64,000 bases of DNA from G965222505 sp965222505 (GTDB lineage: Bacteria > Bacteroidota > Rhodothermia > Rhodothermales > DATKEJ01), in assembly GCA_965222505.1 (NCBI GenBank), contig OZ244956.1:3844001-3908000 (forward strand), in the 5' to 3' direction. Numbering within the stretch: position 1 is the stretch's first letter; each line of letters opens with the position of its first letter. The notes below the pieces were generated by a model. The model was given only the letters and a program-made list of their open reading frames with translations, was not told the origin of the DNA and did not search any database. Below, in pieces: positions 38,718 to 48,103 of the stretch. A program made the translations under genes and the position numbers.

Positions 38718-40796
38718 ATGGTTCATCTTAACGAGCTGTTACCTTATCGTCTACTCAGTGCCCTGTTTGGCCTGCTGCTGTCCGTTACTTCCGTGGCGGC
38801 CCAGCAGACCGTGGACTTGGCCGATCTGGACGATCTGAACCCAGTGGCTTCCCAAACCGATCAGGTGACCTGGACGATCTGGGCCGAGCCCAACACCGTA
38901 CGGGCAGGCGGCACCTTCTCGATGCGGTTTGTGGCCGAGATTGCTCCCGACTGGAAACTCTACACGCCGGATTCCCCGGCGGGCAAGCCGGTCCGTGTGC
39001 AATTCGAGAACCTGCCCGCCGGATGGACTGCCGCCGAGACCCTTCAGCAATCCGCCCACCTTGAAGGGTTCGACCCCAATTTTGAAGCAACCGTTCGCTA
39101 CTTCGAGACGGAAGGCGAAGTCTGGGCCGATGTAGATGTCCCTGCAGATGCTCAGGTAGGAAGTATACCCGTGAAGGGGCTCTTGACCTACATGTTTTGC
39201 AGCGACCGCGTATGCATCCCCGATCAAAAAGAATTCGATGTTTCGGTTGAGGTCGAAGCCGCGCCGGTAGCCGCAACTATTCCGGCTACGCCGCCACCTG
39301 GAGCCGTAGATCCTCCCACGGAAACCACGCCGCCACCTACGGAAATCCAAACGGATGAACCGGCGGGAGTCGCACCCGTCATCCGCGCACCGACCAGCGG
39401 TTTGGACCGGGCGCGTTCGGGGGGGATCTGGTCATTTTTGTTGATCGCCATGGGGGCCGGACTGGCCGTGTTGCTCACGCCGTGCGTCTTTCCCATGATT
39501 CCGCTGACGATTTCCTTCTTTACCCATAATAGTGATAACCGGCCCCAGGCCATTCGGATGGCGCTGATCTACGGGGTCGCCATTGTCGGGACCTTCACCG
39601 GCCTCGGCATTTTGATGGCGGTACTGGTAGGTGCGGCCGGGGCACAAACGTTGGCCGCGAACCCGTGGGTCAATCTGTTTATCACGATTGTACTGGTGGT
39701 GTTTGCCGTATCCTTGCTGGGGTTGTTTGAATTAAGGTTGCCGCACCGGTTTGTGAATTTTTTCAACCGCCAGGGCAATGAACAAGGAGGAATTTTAGGC
39801 GTGTTGTTCATGGGTTTCACCCTGACGCTCGTCTCCTTCTCCTGTACCGCACCGTTTGTTGGTGGTTTGCTGGCGGCCACAGCGCAGAACGAATGGACCT
39901 GGCCGGTGCTGGGCATGTTGGTGTTCAGCACCACCTTTGCATTGCCGTTTGTGTTTTTTGCCATGTTCCCAAATTGGCTGGGCAGTCTGCCCAAATCAGG
40001 GTCCTGGATGAATGCCGTGAAGGTCACCTTCGGGTTCATTGAATTGGCTGCGGCGTTCAAGTTTTTGTCCAATGTGGATCTCGTTTGGGAATGGGGATTG
40101 ATTTCCCGGCCCCTGGTGATTGCGTGCTGGGTGGTGATTTTCGCGCTGACGGGCTGGTACCTGCTCGGCAAGTTGCAACTGGCCCATGCCGAGATGTCGG
40201 GTGCGGTGGGGGTACCACGTTTGATGTTTGCCATCGGCTTTTTGGGGTTGTCGCTGTACCTCTTGCCCGGTCTGCTGGGGGCTCCGCTGAACGCCCTCGA
40301 TGCGTGGCTTCCGCCTCGGCAAGCCACGGACATCAGCCTGCTGGCGACGATCCAGACGACTGCGGAAGGGGATACTGTACGGGGAGAACTCGGGTGGCAT
40401 AGTACCCATGAACTTCCGGCACAGGAAGCCATGGATGCCGCTTTTGCCCAGGCCCGTGCCGACAACAAGCCGGTCTTCATCGACTTCACCGGTTACACCT
40501 GTACCAACTGCCGGCAAATGGAAGCCACCGTCTTCATTCGCACGGCGGTCAGCAATCGGTTACAGGACCGGTTTGTGCTGCTGCAACTCTACACGGATGA
40601 TGGCGTCGACGGCCGTGTGCTCCAGAAATATCAACTCCAACTTACCGGCACTGTGGCCCTGCCCACTTATGCCATCGTCACCCCAGATGGGGTGCTGATC
40701 GACCAGTGGGAAGGCATGGCCTCGGTCGATGAATTTACCGTATTTCTGGATCAGGGAGTCGCGGCCTTCGAGCAGGGAAGCCTGGCCGACTTGTAG
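38718..40796 (+). CDS. dsbD: Thiol:disulfide interchange protein DsbD
   Basis: From the ATG at 38718 the 692-residue protein has a signal peptide (to about 31, VAAQ), a periplasmic alpha domain with Cys161 and Cys166 (MFCSDRVCIP), a Pro/Thr-rich linker (about 190-225), eight or so membrane helices with Cys256 (LTPCVFPMIPLTI) and Cys376 (FSCTAPFVGG), and a C-terminal thioredoxin domain with Cys595-Thr-Asn-Cys598 (TGYTCTNCRQME). It carries electrons from cytoplasmic thioredoxin to periplasmic proteins. All six redox cysteines are present. A heptad-repeat hairpin covers the expected promoter/leader region. Confidence 0.95.
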   Translation: MVHLNELLPYRLLSALFGLLLSVTSVAAQQTVDLADLDDLNPVASQTDQVTWTIWAEPNTVRAGGTFSMRFVAEIAPDWKLYTPDSPAGKPVRVQFENLPAGWTAAETLQQSAHLEGFDPNFEATVRYFETEGEVWADVDVPADAQVGSIPVKGLLTYMFCSDRVCIPDQKEFDVSVEVEAAPVAATIPATPPPGAVDPPTETTPPPTEIQTDEPAGVAPVIRAPTSGLDRARSGGIWSFLLIAMGAGLAVLLTPCVFPMIPLTISFFTHNSDNRPQAIRMALIYGVAIVGTFTGLGILMAVLVGAAGAQTLAANPWVNLFITIVLVVFAVSLLGLFELRLPHRFVNFFNRQGNEQGGILGVLFMGFTLTLVSFSCTAPFVGGLLAATAQNEWTWPVLGMLVFSTTFALPFVFFAMFPNWLGSLPKSGSWMNAVKVTFGFIELAAAFKFLSNVDLVWEWGLISRPLVIACWVVIFALTGWYLLGKLQLAHAEMSGAVGVPRLMFAIGFLGLSLYLLPGLLGAPLNALDAWLPPRQATDISLLATIQTTAEGDTVRGELGWHSTHELPAQEAMDAAFAQARADNKPVFIDFTGYTCTNCRQMEATVFIRTAVSNRLQDRFVLLQLYTDDGVDGRVLQKYQLQLTGTVALPTYAIVTPDGVLIDQWEGMASVDEFTVFLDQGVAAFEQGSLADL

Positions 40797-40933
40797 GCGT
40801 GCCGTTCGAATTTCCTACGAATAGGTCCGCTCGCGTGAACGAGTTTGTGTACTCCGTCGTAGATTTCAATTCTATACGTGTATTTCCATCGTGCGTAAAC
40901 GCAAAGTAGACAACGCTTTAGGAGACTAAGACC

Positions 40934-41635
40934 ATGCCAATGCTGCAAGCACCCCGGAAGATTTCGAAGCGGCAAGAGCTTCGCCAGGATGCGGTAGTGA
41001 CCCTGTCGACGCGGGCCGTCGATTTCTACGAGAACAACCAGAAACTTTTGGTCTGGATTGGTGTCGGGATTGTTGCCCTGGTCGCGTTGGGCTTTGCATA
41101 CAACTATTACCAGGGCCAACAAGCCGTCAAAGCGGCCGAGTTGTTGGGTGGCATCGTGGGGGTCTATGAATCCGGCGATTTCCGCACCGCACTCGATGGC
41201 ACTGAAGACAAGCCCGGCCTGCTGCACGTGGCCGATAACTACGGCAGTACCCCCGATGGCAACCTTGCCCACTTCTACACTGCCGATGCCCTGTACAACC
41301 TGGGTGAAAAAGACCAGGCCCTTTCCTACTTCCAGGATTACGATAAAGGTCGTGATTTCCTCGGGGCCAGCGCCCTGGCCGGTGAAGCCGCCATCTACGA
41401 AGACCAGGAGAACTACAATGACGCTGGCGATAAGTACGCCGAAGCCGCCGCCGTCTACGCCAACCAACTCACCTCGCCCCGGTACTTGCTTGATGCCGCC
41501 CGCAACTACGAAAAGGCCGGTGATTACCGGAATGCGCGCCGCATGTATGAATCTATCCGGGATGACTATCCGGATTCTTCCATTGCCGGTGGCCTGGACG
41601 TCTACCTTGCCCGCATCGACGCGCTGGAACAGTAA
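40934..41635 (+). CDS. TPR-containing single-pass membrane protein (YfgM-like topology)
   Basis: The 233-residue protein has a short basic cytoplasmic N-terminus (about 1-37), one transmembrane helix (about 38-58, LLVWIGVGIVALVALGFAYNYY) and an extracytoplasmic TPR region (FYTADALYNLGEKDQALSYF, EAAIYEDQENYNDAGDKYAEAAAVY, LLDAARNYEKAGDYRNARRMYESI). This is the topology of YfgM/ancillary SecYEG proteins, though orthology is not shown. It may help periplasmic chaperone work. A purine-rich GGAGACTAAGACC precedes the start. A heptad array follows 16 bp after the stop. Confidence 0.7.
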   Translation: MPMLQAPRKISKRQELRQDAVVTLSTRAVDFYENNQKLLVWIGVGIVALVALGFAYNYYQGQQAVKAAELLGGIVGVYESGDFRTALDGTEDKPGLLHVADNYGSTPDGNLAHFYTADALYNLGEKDQALSYFQDYDKGRDFLGASALAGEAAIYEDQENYNDAGDKYAEAAAVYANQLTSPRYLLDAARNYEKAGDYRNARRMYESIRDDYPDSSIAGGLDVYLARIDALEQ

Positions 41636-41651
41636 GACTTTGGAATTTGTC

Positions 41652-41712
41652 GTTGTTGATTGGTGATTTAATAAATCAAAAATTACCAATCAACAATAAT
41701 CAATCACCAATC
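41652..41712. repeat. Heptameric tandem repeat, ATTGGTG type
   Basis: Units GTTGTTG, ATTGGTG, ATTTAAT (41652-41672) are followed by ATTACCA, ATCAACA, ATAATCA, ATCACCA (41682-41709). The second arm is of the reverse-complement type. It lies between the TPR protein and the alpha-2-macroglobulin gene. Confidence 0.82.
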
Positions 41713-41795
41713 TTATTGCATTTTCCATTGTCATTCGCGTTAATGAGGTGGCGCTGTGCCTTTCTGTTTTGCCCCCCTCTTAACCGCTGTGATCC

Positions 41796-44700
41796 ATGTC
41801 CGCTGTTGCTCCTCAACCGGAATCTAACGCTCCGTCTTCCATTGCCTTTACCCTGAGCCATCGTACCCTGTACGGCATCATCGGCGTGTTGGGGTTTATT
41901 CTTGTGCTGGGGGGCGGATGCTTCCTGCGGGACGTGGGCAAGGATACCGTCGAGGTAGATCAGTTTTTGCCCAGCGGAGAAGTACAACCCGGTACCAACT
42001 TTACCGTCACGTTTACCAAAGACCTAGTGCCGGATTCACTGGTTAATCAGCGTACGTCCGAGGGGCCTGTGGTCTTTGAACCACCATTGCCGGGGCAGTT
42101 TCAGTGGATCGCGCCAAACCGGGTGCGGTTCTACCCGAATGTGGTGTTGGCCCCATCCTCATCCTACACGGCCACCGTTCAGGATAACGCTGCCCGAAAG
42201 GCTGGATATGCCCTGAATGGCGAAACGGCGTTTACCTTCAATACGCCGCGCATTCGGGTGACAAGCGCGGCCCTCAACTTCGAGTTTGTCACGGACCGAA
42301 ACACCGAGGCCAATGTGGTCTCTTCGGTAGCGTTTAACTACCCTGTTGCACCGGAAGTAGCAGCCCGGCACATCGCGTTGCGGTACAAGGACGGCGCTTC
42401 CATTCCCTATGAAATCCAGACCACAGCCCCGGCTCCGGTCATTGACCTGACGGCCACCGGCGTGGCCCGCGGGGCCGATGAACGGGAAATCGAACTGAGC
42501 GTCGAACCCGGCCTGCAACCCCTGGCTGGTAACCTCGGCACGGAACGCCGATTTACCCAACCCATTTTCCTGCCGGGGCAAGAAGACCTCAAGGTGTATA
42601 CCGTCAAAGCTGTCCGGGAATCGCCGGAAAGTGGGGTCATTCGGATGAACTTTAACATCCCCATTCACCTGCAGGATGCCCGATCCTCCATCATCATTGA
42701 GCCGGTCACGGATTTCCGGGTGACGTCCTCGCATCAAACGCTTACGCTGCGCGGAGATTTCAAGGCCGATCAGTCCTACAAGGTCACCCTCAAAAAAGGA
42801 CTCCGGGCCATCGACGGCACCCAACTGGATCAGCGGTACGCCACCACGGTGACATTCCTCAAGGAAGACATTCCCCCGCAAATCGATTTCGTGGGAGACG
42901 GCTTCTACCTCACCCGGAGTGGCAACCTGAACCTGGGCCTTTCAACAATCAACGTGGACGAAGTACTGGTTGAGGTCGAAAAAGTATTTGCCAACAACCT
43001 CGTCCCCTTGCTCAACGCCACCACGCTGGTCCCCAACGAAAACTACTACGATAATGAAAGTGACCAGTACTACTACTACAATGAATACCTGAACCTGCCT
43101 GCGCTGGGCCAATCCGTACATCAGTTTGATCTGGGTGTTGAAAGTGTCTCCAATGATGAGATCGTCACCCCGCTGAGTGTGGCCGATTACCTTCAGGGCG
43201 AACGCCTCGGCCTGTACCGCGTGGTGGCTCGGGAAAAAGAGCGGCGCTGGCACAATGCCTCCCGGTGGATTGTAGCCACGGACATGGGTATGTTCGCCAA
43301 ACAGGCCGGCAACGACCTATGGGTGTGGGTGCACTCCTTGTCCAGCCTGGCGCCGGTCGCGGGGGCCGAGTTGCAGGTGCTGAGTCAGAACAACCAGACC
43401 TTGATGACCGGCACCACCGACGCCGACGGCCTGGCGGTGTTTCGGGCCATTGACGAGCAGAACGAAGGGTTCCGGCCCTATGTGGTCACGGCAACACGGG
43501 GCGAAGACCTGTCTTTCCTCGAACTGACCCGGCGGCGCATCCCAACCTCCGATTTTGATGTAGGCGGCTCCGCTTATCTGAAGCAAGGCTTCGATGCATT
43601 CCTCTACGACGAGCGCGGTATCTACCGCCCCGGCGAAACCGTACACCTGGCCGCCATCGTACGGGCGGAGAACACGACCGTCCCGCCGTCCTTCCCCCTG
43701 AAGCTCCGCGTGACCGGTCCGGACGGGCGCATCCTGAATGAACAACGCACCACCCTCACCGATCAGGGAGCCGCTACCTTTGATGTAGATGTCCCCACGG
43801 AAGCCCGCACGGGCCGATACACGGCCAGCCTGCTCATCGGTGATGCCGAAGAGATCGGGCGGGGCCGGTTTAGCGTGGAGGAATTCATCCCGGACCGCAT
43901 GAAGGTGAGTCTGAACACCGCCGAAGATGAATACCACGCCGGGGAAACCATCCAAATCGATGTGGAAGGCATGACGCTCTTTGGTCCGCCTGCGGCTGGC
44001 CGACGGGTGGACACCAACGTGGAAGTCGAAGCCTTTCCCTTCACGCCGGAGAACTGGAAAAACTTCTCCTTTACAGATCACACTAAGACCTTCAGCAAAC
44101 AGCGCTACGACCTTGAACCAGCCACCCTGGACGATCAAGGGCGGCACCGGTACAGCTATACCATTCCTAAGGGCGCACGTCCGCCCTCGGCATTGCGTGG
44201 GGTGATTTCCTCGACCGTACTCGAACCGGGTGGGCGTGGCGTGACGGCCTACCGGGGTATCCTGATTCATCCGAATGATACCTACGTGGGCCTACGCAAA
44301 GACGAAGGCTACGCCGAGCCGGGCCGCCCCGTCGATATCGAATACGTGGTGGTGGACCCCAACGGACAGGTGCAGGCCAATCACCGGCTTGATGTAACGT
44401 TGCATCACATTTACTGGCATACCATCCTGAAGGAAGTCAACGGTCGATACCGGTATACCTCGGAGCGGATTGAAGATGAAGTGGCCCGGCAGCGGGTTAC
44501 CTCGCAGAACGAAGCCACGACGTTTCAGGTAATACCCGAGGAATACGGGTCTTATCGCGTACAGGTTCGGGATGAGCAAACCGGTGCTTCGGCCTCGCTG
44601 TCGTTTTATGCAAGTGGGTGGGGCTATGCCCCGTGGGCGATGGACACACCAGGCCGGGTTGACCTGGACCTTGACCAGGAAATCTACGCCCCCGGCGAGC

Positions 44701-47267
44701 AAGCCAAGGTTCAAATCCGTGCACCCTTTGGCGGAAAGGTGCTGCTGACGGTGGAACGGGATCAGGTGTTGCACCATCAACTCGTGACGATGGAGTCGAA
44801 CACGGCCACCGTGGATCTGCCCATCACCGAGGCCTATCAACCCAATGCCTATGTCTCCGCGTTGCTGGTGCGGTCTACGGATGGGTTGGAGCGCAATATG
44901 CCCGCTCGTGCCTTTGGGGCCGTGCCGTTGATGGTAGATAACACCCCGCGTCAACTGGCGGTGTCCTTCAATGCGCCGGATGAAGTCCGCCCCCAAGGGC
45001 CCTTGACCGTCGATTTTCAGGTGGAGGGCAACCGGCAGGACCGGCCTTACGTGACGGTGGCTGCTGTAGACGAAGGCATCCTCCAACTCAATGATTTTCA
45101 ATCGCCGGATCCGTTTGCCCATTTCTATGGCAAGAAGCAACTATCGGTCGATACCTACGACATGCACGGGGCACTCCTGCCGGAAGTCATGCCCACGCTG
45201 CTCTCGACGGGGGGCGACGTTGAGACCAGCCGGAAACGCCAACTTTCTCCGCAAACAGCGCGACGGGTGAAACCGGTGGCGTTCTGGTCCGGTTTGGTGC
45301 AAACCGATGGTCGTGGACGTGGTCAGGTCACCTTCGACGTGCCCGAATTTAACGGCACACTTCGCCTGATGGCTGTGGCCTTTGATGGCGACCGGTTCGG
45401 GATGGGCGAAGAAGATGTGCTGGTGCGCGATCCCGTGGTCCTGACGCCCACCTTTCCCCGATTTATGACTACACAGGACCGGATGCGGGTGCCGGTGAGT
45501 GTGTTCAACGGCACGGGCCGGGATGCCACCTTTGAAGTGGCGCTGGCAGAAGATGGGCCGGTTGAGATCGTGGGGGATGCGACGCAGCAGGTACAGGTTG
45601 CCCGAGATCGGGAGGAAGTGGTCTATTTTGAGGTGCAGTCGGGCAAGACGCTCGGCGAGGTGGATTTTCGGATAACGGCCAATGGGGGTGGGGCACAGAC
45701 CGGCGCGTCCACCGAGGTGCCCATCCGGCCTCCGGCTCCGTTTGCCACGTTGTCCGGCAGCGGGTCCGTACAGGACGGCGACGCAGGTGCCCTGACGTTA
45801 CCTGCGCAATTTGTACCCGGCACAGCCGCGTTTGAACTGGTGGTTTCCTCGTTCCCGGCGGTGCAGTTTTCGGGCAGTTTGCAGCACCTGTTGCAGTATC
45901 CTCACGGCTGTGTGGAGCAGACCACCTCAAAGGTATTTCCCTTGCTGGCGTTTGGGCCGGTTGCACAGGTCGTTGAGCCAGACTTGTTTGCCCAGAACAG
46001 CGCCGATTATTACATCACTGAGGGCATCGCCAAGCTGGAACGGATGCAGCAGCCGTCCGGGGCCTTCTCCTACTGGCCGGGTGGTGGGCGCACCAACAAC
46101 TGGGGTTCGATCTATGCCGCGCATTTTCTGGTCGAAGCCCGAAAGACCGGATACCAGGTGGCGGACCGGGTCTACAACCGGTTGTTGGGGGCCTTACGTA
46201 CCTTTACCCGTGCGCATCGCGGAGATGATACGTACGATTACCAGTCGGTGGTGTATGCGGCCTATGTATTGGCCTTGGCGGGTGATCCGGACCGCAGTAC
46301 GATGAACTACATCAAAAACAACAAACTGGACCGGTTGAGCGTGTATTCACAGTACCAGTTGGCCGGGTCCTATGCCCAGGCTGGAGATCGGCGGACCGCG
46401 CTGTCGTTGTTGCCACAGACGGTTCAGCCCTCGGTGACCCGGGAAACGGGGGGGCATTTCAACTCGCCGTTGCGGGCACAGGCCATCATGCTGGATGTAC
46501 TGAGCGAGGTGGATGCCACCCACGGCAACGTACCGATTCTGGTACAAAATCTGACGGAAGCCCTCTCCCGAAACCGGCGCTTTTCGACCACGCAGGAAAA
46601 CGCCTTTGCATTCCTGGCGTTGGGCAAGGTGTTGCGCCAGCAAGGACCAGGCGATTACACCGGTACGTTGCTGGTGAATGGTCAGGCGATGGGCCAGTTT
46701 GATGAGGGACACCATCGGTTTACCGGTACGGATTGGGCCGGTAAGCGGGTGGAACTGAACATTCAGGGGTCTGGTACGGCCTACTACTACTGGCGGGCCG
46801 ATGGCATTTTATCCGGCCAGGCCACGCCGGAATTCGACCGGGATCTGGTGGTTCGGCGGCGGTATCTGCGGGAGAATGGGAGTCCGTACACGGATTACAG
46901 CCAGTTCAAGCAGGGCGACCTTGTCATCGCTGAAATCACGCTGGATGCGCCCACCACCAACCTGAAAAACGTAGCCGTGGTGGACCTGTTGCCGGCGGGC
47001 CTGGAAATCGAAAACCCGCGGCTTGAATCGCGTCAGGGAGTCACGTGGATGAAAAACAGCTACAGCCCGGAATACCTCGACATTCGGGACGACCGTATGA
47101 TCATCTACGGCCATGTAAACCAGGGCAAAACCCAAAAATTCTACTACGGCCTGCGTGCAGTAACAGCCGGGACCTTCGTACTGCCACCCATCCGTGGTGA
47201 GGCCATGTACGATCCCCGCAAAGCCTCGGTGGCCTCCAGCGGACAGCTTACGGTGCAGGGGTTGTAG
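41796..47267 (+). CDS. Bacterial alpha-2-macroglobulin family protein
   Basis: At 1823 residues this has the length of bacterial alpha-2-macroglobulins (YfhM type), protease traps of the periplasm. An N-terminal hydrophobic segment ends LVLGGGC (about 30-46) and could be a lipobox or an anchor. A series of Ig-like domains follows, with the family motifs SDRGIYRPGETVHLAAIVR-like DERGIYRPGETVHL (about 610), FDVPEFNGTLRLMAVAF (about 1183) and PRFMTTQDRMRVPV. The thioester motif is intact: Cys1372-Val-Glu-Gln1375 within YPHGCVEQTTS. The terpenoid-cyclase-like domain that follows (LERMQQPSGAFSYWPGG) is complete. No pbpC gene follows. It would bait and covalently trap attacking proteases. Confidence 0.92.
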   Translation: MSAVAPQPESNAPSSIAFTLSHRTLYGIIGVLGFILVLGGGCFLRDVGKDTVEVDQFLPSGEVQPGTNFTVTFTKDLVPDSLVNQRTSEGPVVFEPPLPGQFQWIAPNRVRFYPNVVLAPSSSYTATVQDNAARKAGYALNGETAFTFNTPRIRVTSAALNFEFVTDRNTEANVVSSVAFNYPVAPEVAARHIALRYKDGASIPYEIQTTAPAPVIDLTATGVARGADEREIELSVEPGLQPLAGNLGTERRFTQPIFLPGQEDLKVYTVKAVRESPESGVIRMNFNIPIHLQDARSSIIIEPVTDFRVTSSHQTLTLRGDFKADQSYKVTLKKGLRAIDGTQLDQRYATTVTFLKEDIPPQIDFVGDGFYLTRSGNLNLGLSTINVDEVLVEVEKVFANNLVPLLNATTLVPNENYYDNESDQYYYYNEYLNLPALGQSVHQFDLGVESVSNDEIVTPLSVADYLQGERLGLYRVVAREKERRWHNASRWIVATDMGMFAKQAGNDLWVWVHSLSSLAPVAGAELQVLSQNNQTLMTGTTDADGLAVFRAIDEQNEGFRPYVVTATRGEDLSFLELTRRRIPTSDFDVGGSAYLKQGFDAFLYDERGIYRPGETVHLAAIVRAENTTVPPSFPLKLRVTGPDGRILNEQRTTLTDQGAATFDVDVPTEARTGRYTASLLIGDAEEIGRGRFSVEEFIPDRMKVSLNTAEDEYHAGETIQIDVEGMTLFGPPAAGRRVDTNVEVEAFPFTPENWKNFSFTDHTKTFSKQRYDLEPATLDDQGRHRYSYTIPKGARPPSALRGVISSTVLEPGGRGVTAYRGILIHPNDTYVGLRKDEGYAEPGRPVDIEYVVVDPNGQVQANHRLDVTLHHIYWHTILKEVNGRYRYTSERIEDEVARQRVTSQNEATTFQVIPEEYGSYRVQVRDEQTGASASLSFYASGWGYAPWAMDTPGRVDLDLDQEIYAPGEQAKVQIRAPFGGKVLLTVERDQVLHHQLVTMESNTATVDLPITEAYQPNAYVSALLVRSTDGLERNMPARAFGAVPLMVDNTPRQLAVSFNAPDEVRPQGPLTVDFQVEGNRQDRPYVTVAAVDEGILQLNDFQSPDPFAHFYGKKQLSVDTYDMHGALLPEVMPTLLSTGGDVETSRKRQLSPQTARRVKPVAFWSGLVQTDGRGRGQVTFDVPEFNGTLRLMAVAFDGDRFGMGEEDVLVRDPVVLTPTFPRFMTTQDRMRVPVSVFNGTGRDATFEVALAEDGPVEIVGDATQQVQVARDREEVVYFEVQSGKTLGEVDFRITANGGGAQTGASTEVPIRPPAPFATLSGSGSVQDGDAGALTLPAQFVPGTAAFELVVSSFPAVQFSGSLQHLLQYPHGCVEQTTSKVFPLLAFGPVAQVVEPDLFAQNSADYYITEGIAKLERMQQPSGAFSYWPGGGRTNNWGSIYAAHFLVEARKTGYQVADRVYNRLLGALRTFTRAHRGDDTYDYQSVVYAAYVLALAGDPDRSTMNYIKNNKLDRLSVYSQYQLAGSYAQAGDRRTALSLLPQTVQPSVTRETGGHFNSPLRAQAIMLDVLSEVDATHGNVPILVQNLTEALSRNRRFSTTQENAFAFLALGKVLRQQGPGDYTGTLLVNGQAMGQFDEGHHRFTGTDWAGKRVELNIQGSGTAYYYWRADGILSGQATPEFDRDLVVRRRYLRENGSPYTDYSQFKQGDLVIAEITLDAPTTNLKNVAVVDLLPAGLEIENPRLESRQGVTWMKNSYSPEYLDIRDDRMIIYGHVNQGKTQKFYYGLRAVTAGTFVLPPIRGEAMYDPRKASVASSGQLTVQGL

Positions 47268-47268
47268 T

Positions 47269-47295
47269 GTTGGTTGTACGCCTGCTGCGCAGGCT
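47269..47295. repeat. Left flank copy of a short repeat around the IS200 element
   Basis: GTTGGTTGTACG followed by CCTGCTGCGCAGGCT resembles GTTCAATTGTACG followed by TCCGCTGTGCGGGCT at 47907-47934. The inner part is a small palindrome in both. The pair brackets the transposase element. Confidence 0.45.
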
Positions 47296-47306
47296 TGTGG
47301 TTTACT

Positions 47307-47323
47307 GCGTTAGTCGCTAACGC
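47307..47323. repeat. Perfect hairpin GCGTTAG/CTAACGC
   Basis: A 7-bp perfect stem with loop TCG lies 40 bp after the alpha-2-macroglobulin stop. There is no T run. It may act as an attenuating structure or be part of the local repeat cluster. Confidence 0.5.
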
Positions 47324-47360
47324 TCGTTAGTGTCCCAATCGGGGAATGGGAGAAAACCCC

Positions 47361-47904
47361 TCGCCTTTAGGCGAAGACTTTAGTTTGAGCCGGGCCAGGG
47401 CTATCTTCGATGCATGCAACACTATCGAAAGACCTCGCACTCGGTCTACGACTTGAAGGTACATGTGGTATGGAGTACCAAATACCGCAAAGCCGTCCTG
47501 GTCGGTGAAGTCGCCCAGCGCAGCCGCGGACTGATCCGAGAGATTTGCAAGGCCCACGAGGTTGACATTCTCTCGGGCCACGTGGGGCGCGATCACATAC
47601 ACTTGTTTGTCTCGCTGCCGCCTTACCTGAGCGTGAGCAAGTTCATGCAGATGGTCAAGGGTAAGACGTCTCGGAAGCTGTTGAGCGAATTTCGTCATTT
47701 GTCGCAGCAGTTTTGGGGCCGTCATCTGTGGGGGCGCGGGTATTTCGCAGCGTCGTCGGGCAACGTGACCGATGAAGTAATTATGGAATACATACGGACT
47801 CAGGATATAGAGCGAGACGGCGACAATTTTGAAGTTGCGAAATAGCGGGTGGATTCAGTGGGCTTTCAGCCTACCCACAGGAATCTACCGGCTTTAGCCG
47901 GTAG
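47361..47904 (+). mobile_element. IS200/IS605-type element (single-gene)
   Basis: The element is bounded by subterminal hairpins of the kind used by TnpA. The left one is TCGCC-TTTA-GGCGA (47361-47374), and the right one is CTACCGGC-TTTA-GCCGGTAG (47885-47904), sharing the loop TTTA. TTCAA follows the right hairpin, as at right-end cleavage sites of this family. There are no inverted terminal repeats or target duplication, as expected. Exact ends are not determined. Only tnpA is present; no tnpB. Confidence 0.8.
47414..47845 (+). CDS. tnpA: IS200/IS605 family transposase TnpA (Y1 HUH)
   Basis: The 143-residue protein has the family features: HSVYDLKVHVVWSTKYRK at the N-terminus, the HUH metal motif in GRDHIHLFVSLP, the helix YLSVSKFMQMVKGKTSRKLL, FWGRHLWGRGYFAASSGNVTDEVIMEYI with the nucleophilic Tyr expected in the last helix. 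It moves single-stranded DNA by transposing near replication forks. The length is normal, and the gene looks intact. Confidence 0.95.
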   Translation: MQHYRKTSHSVYDLKVHVVWSTKYRKAVLVGEVAQRSRGLIREICKAHEVDILSGHVGRDHIHLFVSLPPYLSVSKFMQMVKGKTSRKLLSEFRHLSQQFWGRHLWGRGYFAASSGNVTDEVIMEYIRTQDIERDGDNFEVAK

Positions 47905-48103
47905 TCGTTCAATTGTACGTCCGCTGTGCGGGCTGGTTGTTAAGGGTTCTTTGCTTGCAACTAACAACCAGCGAGCGGCCTGAATGATATTTCCGCGATG
48001 CGGTCCAAACACTCCATGCCGCGAGCGTACAACTAACAACAGCGAGCGACCGCGACGTTAATCCGCAATGCGGCCAGGAACTATGGCCGCGAGCGTCCTC
48101 CCA
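47846..48103. other. 258-bp repeat-rich gap after the IS element
   Basis: Besides the right end of the IS and the flank repeat (47907-47934), it holds CTGGTTGTTA (47933-47942) paired with TAACAACCAG (47962-47971). There are also recurring pieces such as AACTAACAAC followed by AGCGAGCG (near 47960 and 48027), and GCGATGCGG/GCAATGCGG. No gene is seen. It looks like the decayed core of an older repetitive element. Confidence 0.45.
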
